Assembly: GCF_004366355.1 (NCBI RefSeq)
Contig: NZ_SODV01000001.1
Location: forward strand, 1,798,001 to 1,862,000
From: Dinghuibacter silviterrae
Lineage (GTDB): Bacteria; Bacteroidota; Bacteroidia; Chitinophagales; Chitinophagaceae
Length of the DNA: 64,000 nucleotides
Direction: 5' to 3'
Shown here: positions 22,387 to 30,364 of the stretch, piece after piece
Layout: every line of letters begins with the position of its first letter
How positions within the stretch are numbered: the stretch's first letter is position 1
The notes under the pieces: generated by a model
The model's database searches: none
Told to the model about the DNA's origin: nothing
What the model saw: the letters and a program-made list of their open reading frames with translations, nothing else
Made by a program: the position numbers and the translations under genes

Positions 22387-22460
22387 TAGCGAGGACGAGA
22401 CTTGAACTCGTGACCTTAGGGTTATGAATCCTACGCTCTAACCAGCTGAGCTACCTCGCC
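22387..22460 (-). tRNA. tRNA-Met (CAT anticodon)
   Basis: A complete 74-nt cloverleaf on the minus strand. The 7-bp acceptor stem (one G-U at 1-72), D arm, T arm (five pairs) and a seven-base anticodon loop TTCATAA give the anticodon CAT. The 31-39 pair is A-C, which I also recall for other Bacteroidota elongator tRNA-Met. CCA is not encoded. CAT also fits tRNA-Ile2, which cannot be excluded by eye. Confidence 0.95.
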
Positions 22461-22471
22461 AAAAAGGAGTG

Positions 22472-22479
22472 CAAAGATA
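22472..22479 (-). promoter_or_regulatory. tRNA-Met -7 box TATCTTTG
   Basis: An exact TAnnTTTG on the minus strand, 12 bp upstream of the tRNA 5' end (22460). No matching -33 TTTG at normal spacing was found. Confidence 0.6.
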
Positions 22480-22563
22480 GGGATTGGGGCGATATGCCCC
22501 ATAGGGGAAAGCAAAAGTTTTTGCACTGCAGGCGAGGCCAAGGAGGAGGCGACCCGCCACCCC

Positions 22564-22781
22564 CAAAAAACAGGGTCCCCCTGGGAACAGGGGGACCGTA
22601 AACGATTGCTTGCTATGTGAAAAGGAAATGCTCTTTTTTGGGGGCGGCTCCGCAGAAAAGGGGCCTAAATCGACTTCGATGCAAATATCATATCTTCTTC
22701 TAAGGCGTCCTGCAGATCCGTGTTACTAAATAGTAAATCGTGACCGTTTTTTATATTTAATTTTTAATCATTTGTTTGTTT
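22564..22781 (-). ncRNA. Candidate small RNA, about 215 nt
   Basis: A stretch without credible ORF between tRNA-Met and the aminotransferase gene. On the minus strand it has an exact promoter (TTTG-N21-TATTTTTG, 22787-22819), an AT-rich 5' part, a G/C-rich 3' part and a strong terminator at 22574-22597 with T-run at 22565-22570. The only reading frame without stops near the middle (encoding ...LQDALEEDMIFASKSI) has no usable start codon except an internal ATG giving 8 residues. Together this looks like a short RNA gene. No known RNA family was recognised; 6S-like or regulatory RNA are both possible. Confidence 0.55.
22565..22597 (-). terminator. Intrinsic terminator of the candidate RNA
   Basis: A perfect 10-bp stem (GGTCCCCCTG and its complement, 22574-22597) with a GGAA loop, followed on the minus strand by CTG and six T (22565-22570). 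Confidence 0.8.
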
Positions 22782-22786
22782 CCATT

Positions 22787-22819
22787 CAAAAATAACAAAA
22801 AAATGGATAGTAGATCAAA
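22787..22819 (-). promoter_or_regulatory. Exact Bacteroidetes promoter of the candidate RNA
   Basis: On the minus strand TTTG (22816-22819) is followed after 21 bp by TATTTTTG (22787-22794). Both elements match the consensus and the spacing equals that at 18466-18498. The start site would be near 22781. Confidence 0.72.
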
Positions 22820-22894
22820 AATTTAATACATAGTTTTTATTTTAATATTAATAGACAACAATAGCGAACTCGGACTACAAGGGGGCGGTGCACC

Positions 22895-24091
22895 TTAGGA
22901 CAGCCTTCCGGGATAAACCTCCAGGGCCTTTTCCAGGCAATCCATGGCCCGCGCGAGGTCCGTCTTATTGAGGACATAGGCCAGGCGGACTTCCTGCCCG
23001 CCGAGGCCGGGCGTCCCGTAGAAACCGGAGGCGGGGGCGAGCATGACGGTCTGGCCTTCAAAAGAAAAAGATTCGAGGAGCCACTGGCAAAAATTATCGG
23101 TGTTGTCGACGGGGAGTTCGGCCATGGCGTAAAAGGCGCCGCCGGGGTTGGGGCAGAAGACGCCCTTCATCTGGTTGAGCCGCGTGACGAGGAGGTCGCG
23201 GCGGGATTGGTATTCGGCGCGGGTGGTGTCGAAATAGTTTCCGGGCAGGTCGATGGCGGCCTCTCCGGCGATCTGGGCAAAACTGGGCGGGCTGAGCCTT
23301 GCCTGTGCAAATTTCATGGCGGCGTCCAACACGGTTTTATTGCGCGTGACAAGGGCGCCGATCCGGCCGCCGCAGGCGCTGTAGCGTTTGGAAATCGTGT
23401 CGAGCAGGATGACGTGTTGGTCGGCGCCCTTGAGGTGAAGGGCGCTGGTGTGGGTGCCTGTATAGCAGAATTCGCGGTAGGCTTCGTCGGAGAAAAGGTA
23501 GAGGTCGTGGCGGAGACATATATCTTTTAAGGTCTCCATCTCGACGGCATTGTACAGGTAGCCGGTGGGGTTGTTGGGGTTGCAGATCATGATGCCCTTT
23601 GTCCGGGGGGTGATTGCGGCTTCGAAATCCTGGATGGGGGGAAGGGCGAAGCCGCTCCGGATGTCGGACCGGATGGGGACCACGCGCACACCGGCTTCCA
23701 CGGCGAACCCATTGTAGTTGGCGTAAAACGGTTCGGGGATGATGACTTCGTCCCCGGGATCGAGACAGGTCATCATCGCGAACAGGATCGCTTCGGAGCC
23801 ACCGGTAGTAACGATGATCTGGTTGTAGTGAATGTCCACACCCACCCTGCCGTAGTATTCTACAAGTTTGCGGCGGTAGCTTTCATTACCGGCGCTGTGG
23901 CTGTACTCCAGCACCTTGAAATCGAAATGCCGGACGGCGTCGAGCACCGGCGCGGGCGTTTCTATATCGGGTTGTCCTATATTAAGATGGTATACTTTGA
24001 TGCCTTTTTTCTTGGCGGCCTCGGCGAATGGCACCAGCTTCCGGATGGGGGAGGGGGGCATGAGCTGACCCCGGTGACTGATCTGTAGCAT
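22895..24091 (-). CDS. Pyridoxal phosphate-dependent aminotransferase
   Basis: 398 residues, class I/II aminotransferase of the aspartate aminotransferase group. ATG 24091 is preferred; the longer frame from 24247 runs through a terminator and adds a non-family extension. The PLP core is visible: NPNNPTGYLYN (Asn of the cofactor loop), SDEAYREFCYTG (Asp and Tyr), ISKRYSACGGRIG with the Schiff-base Lys, and a C-terminal VRLAYV with the carboxylate Arg. The exact substrate cannot be told. It is followed by the candidate RNA and tRNA-Met; it is the first gene on its strand here. Confidence 0.93.
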   Translation of the reverse strand: MLQISHRGQLMPPSPIRKLVPFAEAAKKKGIKVYHLNIGQPDIETPAPVLDAVRHFDFKVLEYSHSAGNESYRRKLVEYYGRVGVDIHYNQIIVTTGGSEAILFAMMTCLDPGDEVIIPEPFYANYNGFAVEAGVRVVPIRSDIRSGFALPPIQDFEAAITPRTKGIMICNPNNPTGYLYNAVEMETLKDICLRHDLYLFSDEAYREFCYTGTHTSALHLKGADQHVILLDTISKRYSACGGRIGALVTRNKTVLDAAMKFAQARLSPPSFAQIAGEAAIDLPGNYFDTTRAEYQSRRDLLVTRLNQMKGVFCPNPGGAFYAMAELPVDNTDNFCQWLLESFSFEGQTVMLAPASGFYGTPGLGGQEVRLAYVLNKTDLARAMDCLEKALEVYPGRLS

Positions 24092-24146
24092 GCGGCAAAG
24101 TAACGATATGCGAACGAATGTACGCCGCCCAAAGGGTGGGCGGCGG

Positions 24147-24173
24147 AAAAAAAAAGCCGCCTGGGGAGGCGGC
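24147..24173 (-). terminator. Terminator of the DUF1573 genes
   Basis: On the minus strand a GCCGCC/GGCGGC stem with a six-base loop is followed by nine T. It lies 25 bp downstream of the stop at 24198. A second GC stem, CGCCGCCC/GGGCGGCG at 24123-24145, lies on the other side of the T-run. Confidence 0.85.
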
Positions 24174-24197
24174 CTTGACAATGTATGGAAAGAATAT

Positions 24198-24617
24198 TTA
24201 TTTGGACCCTGTCTTGACCGGCGTTGTCGTAGGCTGCGTTTCCGCAAAGACAGTACCGATGATGTTCAGACCGACCTGTTCGTTGACGCCGGCGAACTTT
24301 ACATAAACGGTTTTGTTGAAGTTGCCGACGACGGCGGCGTTATAGGTGGCGGTGATGGAACCGTCCTTGCCGGGGGCGATGGGCTGCTTGGTATAGTCGG
24401 ACTTGGTGCATCCGCAGGAGGGCTGCACATTTTCGATAATCAAGGGCGCCGAACCGACATTGGTGACCGTAAAGGTGCCGGTGACGGGGGATCCGACCTT
24501 TACGCGGCCGAGGTCAACGGTGGTGCTGCTGAACTTTGCTACGTCGCTGATCTTTTTGGTTTGGGCAGTGCTATAAAGGGCGAGTAGGGTACAGCAAGCA
24601 AGAAAAAGATGCTTCAT
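24198..24617 (-). CDS. Exported DUF1573 protein
   Basis: 139 residues with signal peptide (MKHLFLACCTLLALYSTAQ). The mature part is one immunoglobulin-like DUF1573 domain with the Cys pair in VQPSCGCTKSDY and the typical PLIIENV and GTFTVTN elements. Domain function is unknown, although proteins with this domain are widespread in Bacteroidota. It follows a second DUF1573 gene by 12 bp, so the two form one operon. Confidence 0.9.
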   Translation of the reverse strand: MKHLFLACCTLLALYSTAQTKKISDVAKFSSTTVDLGRVKVGSPVTGTFTVTNVGSAPLIIENVQPSCGCTKSDYTKQPIAPGKDGSITATYNAAVVGNFNKTVYVKFAGVNEQVGLNIIGTVFAETQPTTTPVKTGSK

Positions 24618-24629
24618 TTGGAATAGATT

Positions 24630-25052
24630 TTATTGTTTGACTAATTGTATGCCTACGTTCAAAGGTACTGAAGTATCCGGGGTTTTCCATACCTCGCCTT
24701 TAATATAGATCTGCTGGTGTAAGTTGTTGGTATAGAAAAGGCTGATATATTTGGTAAAGCCTCCTTCCCCGGCCGCGTTATAGGTGACGGGAATGGTCGT
24801 GCTGTCTCCGGGGGCCACGGGGGCGCCGCTCCAGTGGGGCGTGGTGCAGCCGCAGGAGGCTTCCACGTGGGCGAGGCGGAGGGTATCGAGGCCACGATTG
24901 TACAAAACAAAAGTATACGTGATCGGTTTACCCTGGGGGATCTCGCCGAAGTCGTGGGTACCCTCGCGGGGCTGGAGCTCGTGAGCGCTGTCCTGGGCCC
25001 TTGCAAAAAAGCCGGCCGACAGGAGGAGCAATACTAGGAATGGTCTTTGCAT
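24630..25052 (-). CDS. Exported DUF1573 protein, second copy
   Basis: 140 residues. ATG 25052 (MQRPFLVLLLLSAGFFARAQ) gives a clean signal peptide; the ATG at 25112 would extend across the divergent promoter region. The domain carries the same VEASCGCTTPHW cysteine pair, and THDFGEIPQGKPITYTF fits the family start. Two copies in tandem probably arose by duplication, but their sequences differ enough that each may have its own partner. They diverge from the fused E1 gene, with 52 bp between starts. Confidence 0.9.
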   Translation of the reverse strand: MQRPFLVLLLLSAGFFARAQDSAHELQPREGTHDFGEIPQGKPITYTFVLYNRGLDTLRLAHVEASCGCTTPHWSGAPVAPGDSTTIPVTYNAAGEGGFTKYISLFYTNNLHQQIYIKGEVWKTPDTSVPLNVGIQLVKQ

Positions 25053-25092
25053 AAGGAATAGATTTCTAATCACTACGAATATACAAAAAAGG

Positions 25093-25100
25093 TACTTTTG
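25093..25100 (+). promoter_or_regulatory. -7 box TACTTTTG of the fused E1 gene
   Basis: Exact TAnnTTTG ending 4 bp before the ATG at 25105; the transcript may be nearly leaderless. The best -33 candidate (TTTC, 25063-25066) is 26 bp away, longer than usual. Confidence 0.58.
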
Positions 25101-25104
25101 TTTC

Positions 25105-27492
25105 ATGGACAACCAAATCTACCAGGATACGATGGCAGGGGAAAAACTATCTTTTGATCGCTTCAGGGAAGAGGTGCTCAAAGACTACCGGATCGTCTGC
25201 GAAAGCAGGGAAGCCAGTTTGCTGGGGCGGAGGGAGGTGCTGACCGGGAAAGCCAAATTCGGCATTTTCGGGGATGGCAAGGAGCTCGCCCAGGTAGCGA
25301 TGGCCAAGTTTTTCCGCCCCGGGGATTTTCGGGCGGGGTACTACCGGGACCAGACCTGGATGTTTGCGTCGGGGTTGTCCACCATAGAACAGTTTTTTGC
25401 GCAGTTGTATTCCAACCCGGACCTGGAGCATGAACCTTTTAGCGGAGGGCGGCAGATGAACGCCCACTTTGCCACGCCGTTTGTCAACTCTGACGGCTCC
25501 TGGGTAAAACTCGCGGAAAGGAAAAACGTCACTTCGGATATCGCGCCTACGGCGGGGCAGATGCCCCGGGCCCTGGGGCTTGCCTTTGCGTCCAACCTGT
25601 TCCGGCAGTCGCCGGCGCTCAAACCGTTTACGGACCTCTCGCACAACGGGAACGAGGTGTGTTTTTGCACTATCGGTGACGCCGCCACGAGCGAGGGGCA
25701 CTTCTGGGAAACCATGAATGCGGCCGGTGTATTGCAGGTGCCCCTGGCAGTGTTTGTGTGGGACGACGGCTATGGCATATCGGTTCCCCGGAAATACCAA
25801 ACGGTAAAGGGATCCATCTCCGAAGCCCTGAAAGGATTCCAACAAAAGGACGGGACGAACGGGATCGACATCTACAGGGTCAGGGCCTGGGATTATGCGG
25901 GTCTTTGCGAGGTATTTGAAAAGGGGATCCGGAAGTGCCGCGAAACCCACGTACCCGTTATTTTTCATGTGGAAGAAGTCACGCAACCCCAGGGGCATTC
26001 GACCTCCGGGAGCCACGAACGCTATAAATCCCAGGAACGCCTGGAATGGGAGCGGGAATGGGACTGCCTGCCCAAGATGCGGGAATGGCTTTTCGAGAAT
26101 GCGTTGACAACGGAAGCGGAACTGGAAGAGCTGGAAGCAGCCGCCAAGACAGCAGTACGCCAGGCCAAAGAACGGGCATGGGACAATTATATAGCGCCCA
26201 TCAAAGACCAGCTGACGCATACCGTATTTCTGCTCAACGGGCTCCTGGGCGAAGGTGGGGAAAGGGATGTACGCATCCAGGGGCTGATCAAAGACCTGAC
26301 CACCCGGCGGGAGCCGTTGCGCAAGGACATCATGCATGCCCTTAGCCAGGCGAATTTATGGCTGGGCGACGAAGACCATCCCTTGCGTGAATTTTATGAA
26401 GCCTTAAAGGTCCTCAACAAGGATATATATAATACCTACCTCTATAACGAGGGTCCGGCTAGCGCCCTGCTGGTCAAGGGCACGGTGCCGGAATTTGACG
26501 CGGACGCCCCGCAGGTCAATGGCTTTGAAGTGCTCAACCGTTATTTCGACGCGCTTTTTGCGCACAACCCCAAGGTGGTGGCGTTTGGAGAGGACGTGGG
26601 CAAGATCGGAGACGTCAACCAGGGTTTTGCCGGCCTCCAGGATAAATATGGGCGAGAACGCATTTTCGATACGGGCATCCGCGAGCTGACCATCATGGGT
26701 CAGGGGCTCGGGCTGGCGCTCCGCGGGTTGAGACCCATCGCGGAAATCCAATACCTCGACTACCTGTTGTACGGGCTGGAGCCCTTGAGCGATGACGTGG
26801 CAACCACCCACTACCGGACGATGGGACAGCAAAGCGCCCCACTGATCGTCCGTACGCGGGGACACCGGCTGGAAGGCGTATGGCACAGCGGTTCTCCCAT
26901 GGGCATGGTATTGGGATCCTTGCGCGGGATGTATGTCTGTGTGCCTAGAAACATGACCCAGGCCGTGGGGATGTACAACACCTTATTACAATCGAACGAC
27001 CCTGCCCTCATGGTCGAAAGCCTGAACGGCTACCGGTTGAAGGAGCGTCTCCCGTCAAACCTGCTGGAGTACACGGTGGAGCTGGGGGTACCGGAGGTGA
27101 TCCGGGAAGGGAGCGACATCACCCTCGTCTCCTACGGCTCGATGCTGAGGATCCTCCAGGAGGCCGCGACGGCCCTCGATCACTGGGGCATTCATTGCGA
27201 GATCATCGACGTACAGACCTTGTTGCCCTTCGACCGGCACCACCTCATCCTGAAGTCGATCCAGAAAACCAGCCGCGTCCTCTTTGTGGACGAAGACGTT
27301 CCCGGGGGCGCCGCCTCCTATATGTTCACCGAGGTGATCGAGGGACAGGGCGCCTACCGCTGGCTGGACGCCGGTCCCCGGACCCTTACCGCCAAGGCCC
27401 ACCGGCCCGCGTATGGAAGTGATGGGGACTACTTCAGCAAGCCCAACGCGGATGAGGTGATCGAAACGGTAAAAAGTATGATGGAGGAATAA
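25105..27492 (+). CDS. 2-oxo acid dehydrogenase E1, fused alpha and beta
   Basis: 795 residues joining the alpha-like (about 1-350) and beta-like (about 450-795) parts of a branched-chain/2-oxo acid dehydrogenase E1. The alpha half has the thiamine pyrophosphate motif CTIGDAATSEGHFWETMNA followed by VWDDGYGIS, where the usual NN is DD. The beta half has FGEDVGKIGDVNQGF and a GAASYMFTEV segment. It decarboxylates a 2-oxo acid (such as 2-oxoisovalerate) and transfers the acyl group to an E2 lipoyl carrier, none of which is encoded nearby. PhzF follows after 2 bp. Confidence 0.93.
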   Translation: MDNQIYQDTMAGEKLSFDRFREEVLKDYRIVCESREASLLGRREVLTGKAKFGIFGDGKELAQVAMAKFFRPGDFRAGYYRDQTWMFASGLSTIEQFFAQLYSNPDLEHEPFSGGRQMNAHFATPFVNSDGSWVKLAERKNVTSDIAPTAGQMPRALGLAFASNLFRQSPALKPFTDLSHNGNEVCFCTIGDAATSEGHFWETMNAAGVLQVPLAVFVWDDGYGISVPRKYQTVKGSISEALKGFQQKDGTNGIDIYRVRAWDYAGLCEVFEKGIRKCRETHVPVIFHVEEVTQPQGHSTSGSHERYKSQERLEWEREWDCLPKMREWLFENALTTEAELEELEAAAKTAVRQAKERAWDNYIAPIKDQLTHTVFLLNGLLGEGGERDVRIQGLIKDLTTRREPLRKDIMHALSQANLWLGDEDHPLREFYEALKVLNKDIYNTYLYNEGPASALLVKGTVPEFDADAPQVNGFEVLNRYFDALFAHNPKVVAFGEDVGKIGDVNQGFAGLQDKYGRERIFDTGIRELTIMGQGLGLALRGLRPIAEIQYLDYLLYGLEPLSDDVATTHYRTMGQQSAPLIVRTRGHRLEGVWHSGSPMGMVLGSLRGMYVCVPRNMTQAVGMYNTLLQSNDPALMVESLNGYRLKERLPSNLLEYTVELGVPEVIREGSDITLVSYGSMLRILQEAATALDHWGIHCEIIDVQTLLPFDRHHLILKSIQKTSRVLFVDEDVPGGAASYMFTEVIEGQGAYRWLDAGPRTLTAKAHRPAYGSDGDYFSKPNADEVIETVKSMMEE

Positions 27493-27494
27493 CC

Positions 27495-28331
27495 TTGGAC
27501 CTTCCCCTTTACCAGGTAGACGCGTTTGCGTCCCGGCCCTTTTCGGGCAACCCCGCCGCGGTGGTGCCCCTGGACGAGTGGCTGCCGGACACGCTGATGC
27601 AGGAAATCGCGCGGGAAAACAACCTGTCGGAAACGGCCTTCTTTACACCCCGTGGTGCCGACTTCCACATCCGGTGGTTTACGCCCGGTGGCGAGATCAA
27701 CCTGTGCGGGCACGCAACGCTGGCCTCGGCGTTTGTGCTTTTCCACGAGCTGGGATATGTTCGGGACGAAATTCTTTTTGACTCTGCCAGCGGGCCGCTT
27801 AAAGTGAGCCGTGAGGCCGCGGCCCCGCCCGGCGCCCGCGGCGCGGTGCCCGCCGCCCCGCCGGAAGCCGCCGCCCCGCTCCTGACCCTCGACTTCCCCG
27901 CCTGGCCGCCACGGCCGGTGCAGGAATATCCCCCCGCGCTGGCGCAGGCGCTCAACCGCGAGATCGTCAGCGTCCACGAGTACCGCGACCTCCTGGTGGA
28001 GCTCGAAGACGAGTCCGCCGTCCGGAACCTCCATCCCGACTTCGGCCTGCTCCGGGAGCTGGGCCAGTGCGTCATCGTGACCGCGCGCGGCACGGACGCC
28101 GACTTCGTATCGCGGTTTTTTGCCCCCCACCTGGGGATCGACGAAGACCCCGTAACGGGCTCGGCGCACACGCAACTGATTCCTTTCTGGGGTGCCCGTT
28201 TGAATAAGAAAGATTTGTATGCCAAGCAGTTATCCAGAAGGGGCGGGGAGCTCTGGTGTACCTGGGCGGGGGACCGCGTCACCATCAGCGGGGCCTGTGC
28301 TTTTTTTCTAAAAGGGACCATCTCAATATGA
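27495..28331 (+). CDS. PhzF family isomerase/epimerase-type protein
   Basis: 278 residues. The start is TTG at 27495, the only start after the E1 stop (27490-27492), with a strong GGAGGAATAA site before it; translation then begins DLPLYQVDAFASRPFSGNPA, the family opening. The catalytic Glu lies in ENNLSETAFF. The late part VTGSAHTQLIPFW carries the family motif. An Ala/Pro-rich insertion (about residues 104-127) sits between the two halves. Members catalyse isomerisation in secondary metabolism, but most are of unknown role. Confidence 0.9.
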   Translation: MDLPLYQVDAFASRPFSGNPAAVVPLDEWLPDTLMQEIARENNLSETAFFTPRGADFHIRWFTPGGEINLCGHATLASAFVLFHELGYVRDEILFDSASGPLKVSREAAAPPGARGAVPAAPPEAAAPLLTLDFPAWPPRPVQEYPPALAQALNREIVSVHEYRDLLVELEDESAVRNLHPDFGLLRELGQCVIVTARGTDADFVSRFFAPHLGIDEDPVTGSAHTQLIPFWGARLNKKDLYAKQLSRRGGELWCTWAGDRVTISGACAFFLKGTISI

Positions 28332-28339
28332 TCTTGCCC

Positions 28340-28347
28340 TACCTTTG
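28340..28347 (+). promoter_or_regulatory. -7 box TACCTTTG of mdh
   Basis: Exact TAnnTTTG 39 bp before the mdh ATG (28387). No clear -33 box at usual spacing. Confidence 0.6.
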
Positions 28348-28386
28348 CTGCGCTAATACGTATTTTTCACATCCATAAACAAATTT

Positions 28387-29322
28387 ATGCCGACTAAAGT
28401 TACGGTGGTAGGCGCAGGCGCGGTAGGCGCCTCGGTCGCCGACAACATCGCCCGTGCAGAACTCTGCGAAGAACTGGTATTACTGGACATCAAAGAAGGC
28501 CTGGCCGAAGGTAAAGCCCTGGATATGACCCAGACGGCGGCCCTCTTAGGTTTCGATACCAAGATCACGGGCAGCACCAATGACTACAGCAAGACGGCCG
28601 GTTCCAAAGTCGTGGTGATCACCTCCGGTCTTCCCCGCAAACCGGGTATGACCCGCGAGGAACTCATCGGCACCAACGCGGGTATCGTCAAAGGGGTAGC
28701 ACAAAACATCCTGAAGTATTCCCCCGACGCCATCCTGATCATCATCAGCAATCCTATGGATACGATGACCTATCTCGCGCTGACTTCCCTCGGTCTGCCG
28801 AAACACAGGATCATCGGCATGGGCGGGGCCCTGGACAGCGCGCGTTTCCGCTGCTACCTGAGTGCGGCCCTGGGCAGCTCCCCCGCCGACCTGAACGCGA
28901 TCGTCATCGGCGGTCACGGCGACACCACCATGATCCCCCTGATCAGCAAGGCCACCTGGAACAGTGTTCCGGTGACCAAATACCTCACCGAAGAACAACA
29001 AAAGCAAATCGTCGCCGACACCATGGTCGGGGGCGCCACGCTCACGAAGCTCATCGGTACGTCCGCCTGGTATGCACCCGGTGCCGCCGGTGCCGCGCTT
29101 GTGGAAAGCATCATCCGTGACGAAAAGAAACTCTTTACCTGCTGCGTCCTCCTGGAAGGCGAGTATGGCCAAAAAGAAATCTGTCTCGGGGTGCCCGTTA
29201 CCATCGGCAAGAATGGCTGGGAAAAGATCCTCGACCTGGACCTGACCGCCGAAGAAAAGGCCGCTTTCGCCAAAAGCGCCGACGCCGTGCGGAGCATGAA
29301 TGATGTGTTGAAGACGCTCTAA
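28387..29322 (+). CDS. mdh: Malate dehydrogenase
   Basis: 311 residues, NAD-dependent malate dehydrogenase of the LDH-like family (malate to oxaloacetate, citric acid cycle, cytosol). The NAD fold begins MPTKVTVVGAGAVGASVAD. Substrate arginines lie in GLPRKPGMTREEL, the active-site Asp/His region is GMGGALDSARFR (Asp and Arg) with GGHGDTTMIPL holding the catalytic His. Size is normal for this type. A promoter box lies 39 bp upstream and a strong terminator follows at 29343. Confidence 0.97.
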   Translation: MPTKVTVVGAGAVGASVADNIARAELCEELVLLDIKEGLAEGKALDMTQTAALLGFDTKITGSTNDYSKTAGSKVVVITSGLPRKPGMTREELIGTNAGIVKGVAQNILKYSPDAILIIISNPMDTMTYLALTSLGLPKHRIIGMGGALDSARFRCYLSAALGSSPADLNAIVIGGHGDTTMIPLISKATWNSVPVTKYLTEEQQKQIVADTMVGGATLTKLIGTSAWYAPGAAGAALVESIIRDEKKLFTCCVLLEGEYGQKEICLGVPVTIGKNGWEKILDLDLTAEEKAAFAKSADAVRSMNDVLKTL

Positions 29323-29342
29323 GCGATCGCTCGACGATAACG

Positions 29343-29370
29343 ACCCGGGGCAACCGCTCCGGGTTTTTTT
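29343..29370 (+). terminator. Rho-independent terminator of mdh
   Basis: A 6-bp GC stem (ACCCGG/CCGGGT) with a 10-base loop followed by seven T, 20 bp after the mdh stop. Confidence 0.85.
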
Positions 29371-30364
29371 ATGTGCCCGGCGGCCGCTCATGAATGGCTT
29401 CCGCTATTTTGTCGATGTCCTGGCGTTCCATGCACTTGAAGTGGCCGAGGGGGCACTTGTCATACCCGATCTTGCTGCACGGGCGGCACCAGAGTCCCGG
29501 CACCTCGAAGGGCCTGGTGGCCACCATCGACCGGTCCCCGTAATAAGGCGCCATTCCAAAGGCCGGGACGGTATTCCCCCAAACGCTTATGATGGGCTTC
29601 CGGAAGGCCGCCGCAATGTGCATGAGCCCCGTATCATGGCTGATGACCAGCTTGGCGCCCCGGACCAGGTCGGCCGATTCATGGAGGCTGAACTTGCCGC
29701 AGGCATTGTAGACCTTGATGGGGTCTACCGCCGCAATAAGGTCGCCTTCCGCGCGGTCCTCCGGCCCTCCGAGCAGGACGATGGGGTGCTGGATCCGCTC
29801 GCAAAGGGCTTTGAGCTTGTGCAAGGGGAGCTTTTTCGTATTCAGGGCCGCCCCGATGACCAGCCCGATATATCCCGCGCGATGAGACATGGGGAGGTCT
29901 TCCTGGGTGATGCGATCCGCAACCGGAATAAAATAATCCAGCCCCTTGCCGTCGTTTTTGACGCCCAGCGCCGATACCGTTTCCATGTACCGGTCGACGA
30001 TGTGCACCTTCGGGAGGACGTTGATCTTTAACGCGGTGAGGATCCACTTTTGGATATTCAGCTTACGGAACGACCAGCTCTTTACTTTTAAGGCGCGCTT
30101 GACCCGAAGGGTGCGGAGGTTGTGGTGAAGGTCGATGACATAGTCGAAGCGTTCCTGCTTCAACCGTTCGATCATCCCGTCCCAGTCGTCCTCCAGGTAG
30201 TGACAACGGTCGATATGCGGGTTGCTCTCCACCAGGTCCTTGTAGGCGGGCTTTGTGAGGTAGTGTACCTGGGCCGTACCCACCTGTTGTTGGAGACAAC
30301 GGACCACCGGTGTGGTCAGGACGATGTCCCCGATGGAGGAAAAACGGATGACGAGGATCTTCAT
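29369..30364 (-). CDS. Glycosyltransferase family 9 (heptosyltransferase-like)
   Basis: 331 residues. The opening MKILVIRFSSIGDIVLTTPV and the late VISHDTGLMHIAAAFRKPI with GNTVPAFG match ADP-heptose:LPS heptosyltransferases, which add L-glycero-D-manno-heptose to the inner core of lipopolysaccharide at the inner face of the membrane. A Cys-rich VPGLWCRPCSKIGYDKCPLG near the C-terminus is common in Bacteroidota members. It overlaps the MFS gene start by 4 bp (ATGA). A matching rfaD (49672) lies in the same window. Confidence 0.9.
   Translation of the reverse strand: MKILVIRFSSIGDIVLTTPVVRCLQQQVGTAQVHYLTKPAYKDLVESNPHIDRCHYLEDDWDGMIERLKQERFDYVIDLHHNLRTLRVKRALKVKSWSFRKLNIQKWILTALKINVLPKVHIVDRYMETVSALGVKNDGKGLDYFIPVADRITQEDLPMSHRAGYIGLVIGAALNTKKLPLHKLKALCERIQHPIVLLGGPEDRAEGDLIAAVDPIKVYNACGKFSLHESADLVRGAKLVISHDTGLMHIAAAFRKPIISVWGNTVPAFGMAPYYGDRSMVATRPFEVPGLWCRPCSKIGYDKCPLGHFKCMERQDIDKIAEAIHERPPGT

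Noticed and set aside
22387-22460. tRNA-Met as an attachment site
   Set aside because: No second copy of the tRNA 3' end was found in the adjacent stretch and no integrase gene is present.
22625-22735. A 33-codon plus-strand ORF (MLFFGGGSAEKG...)
   Set aside because: It overlaps the RNA candidate antisense, has a simple-sequence start and no promoter.
22650-22760. A minus-strand coding-like frame ending LQDALEEDMIFASKSI
   Set aside because: A stop lies shortly upstream and there is no start codon other than an ATG that leaves 8 residues; kept only as a note in the RNA candidate.
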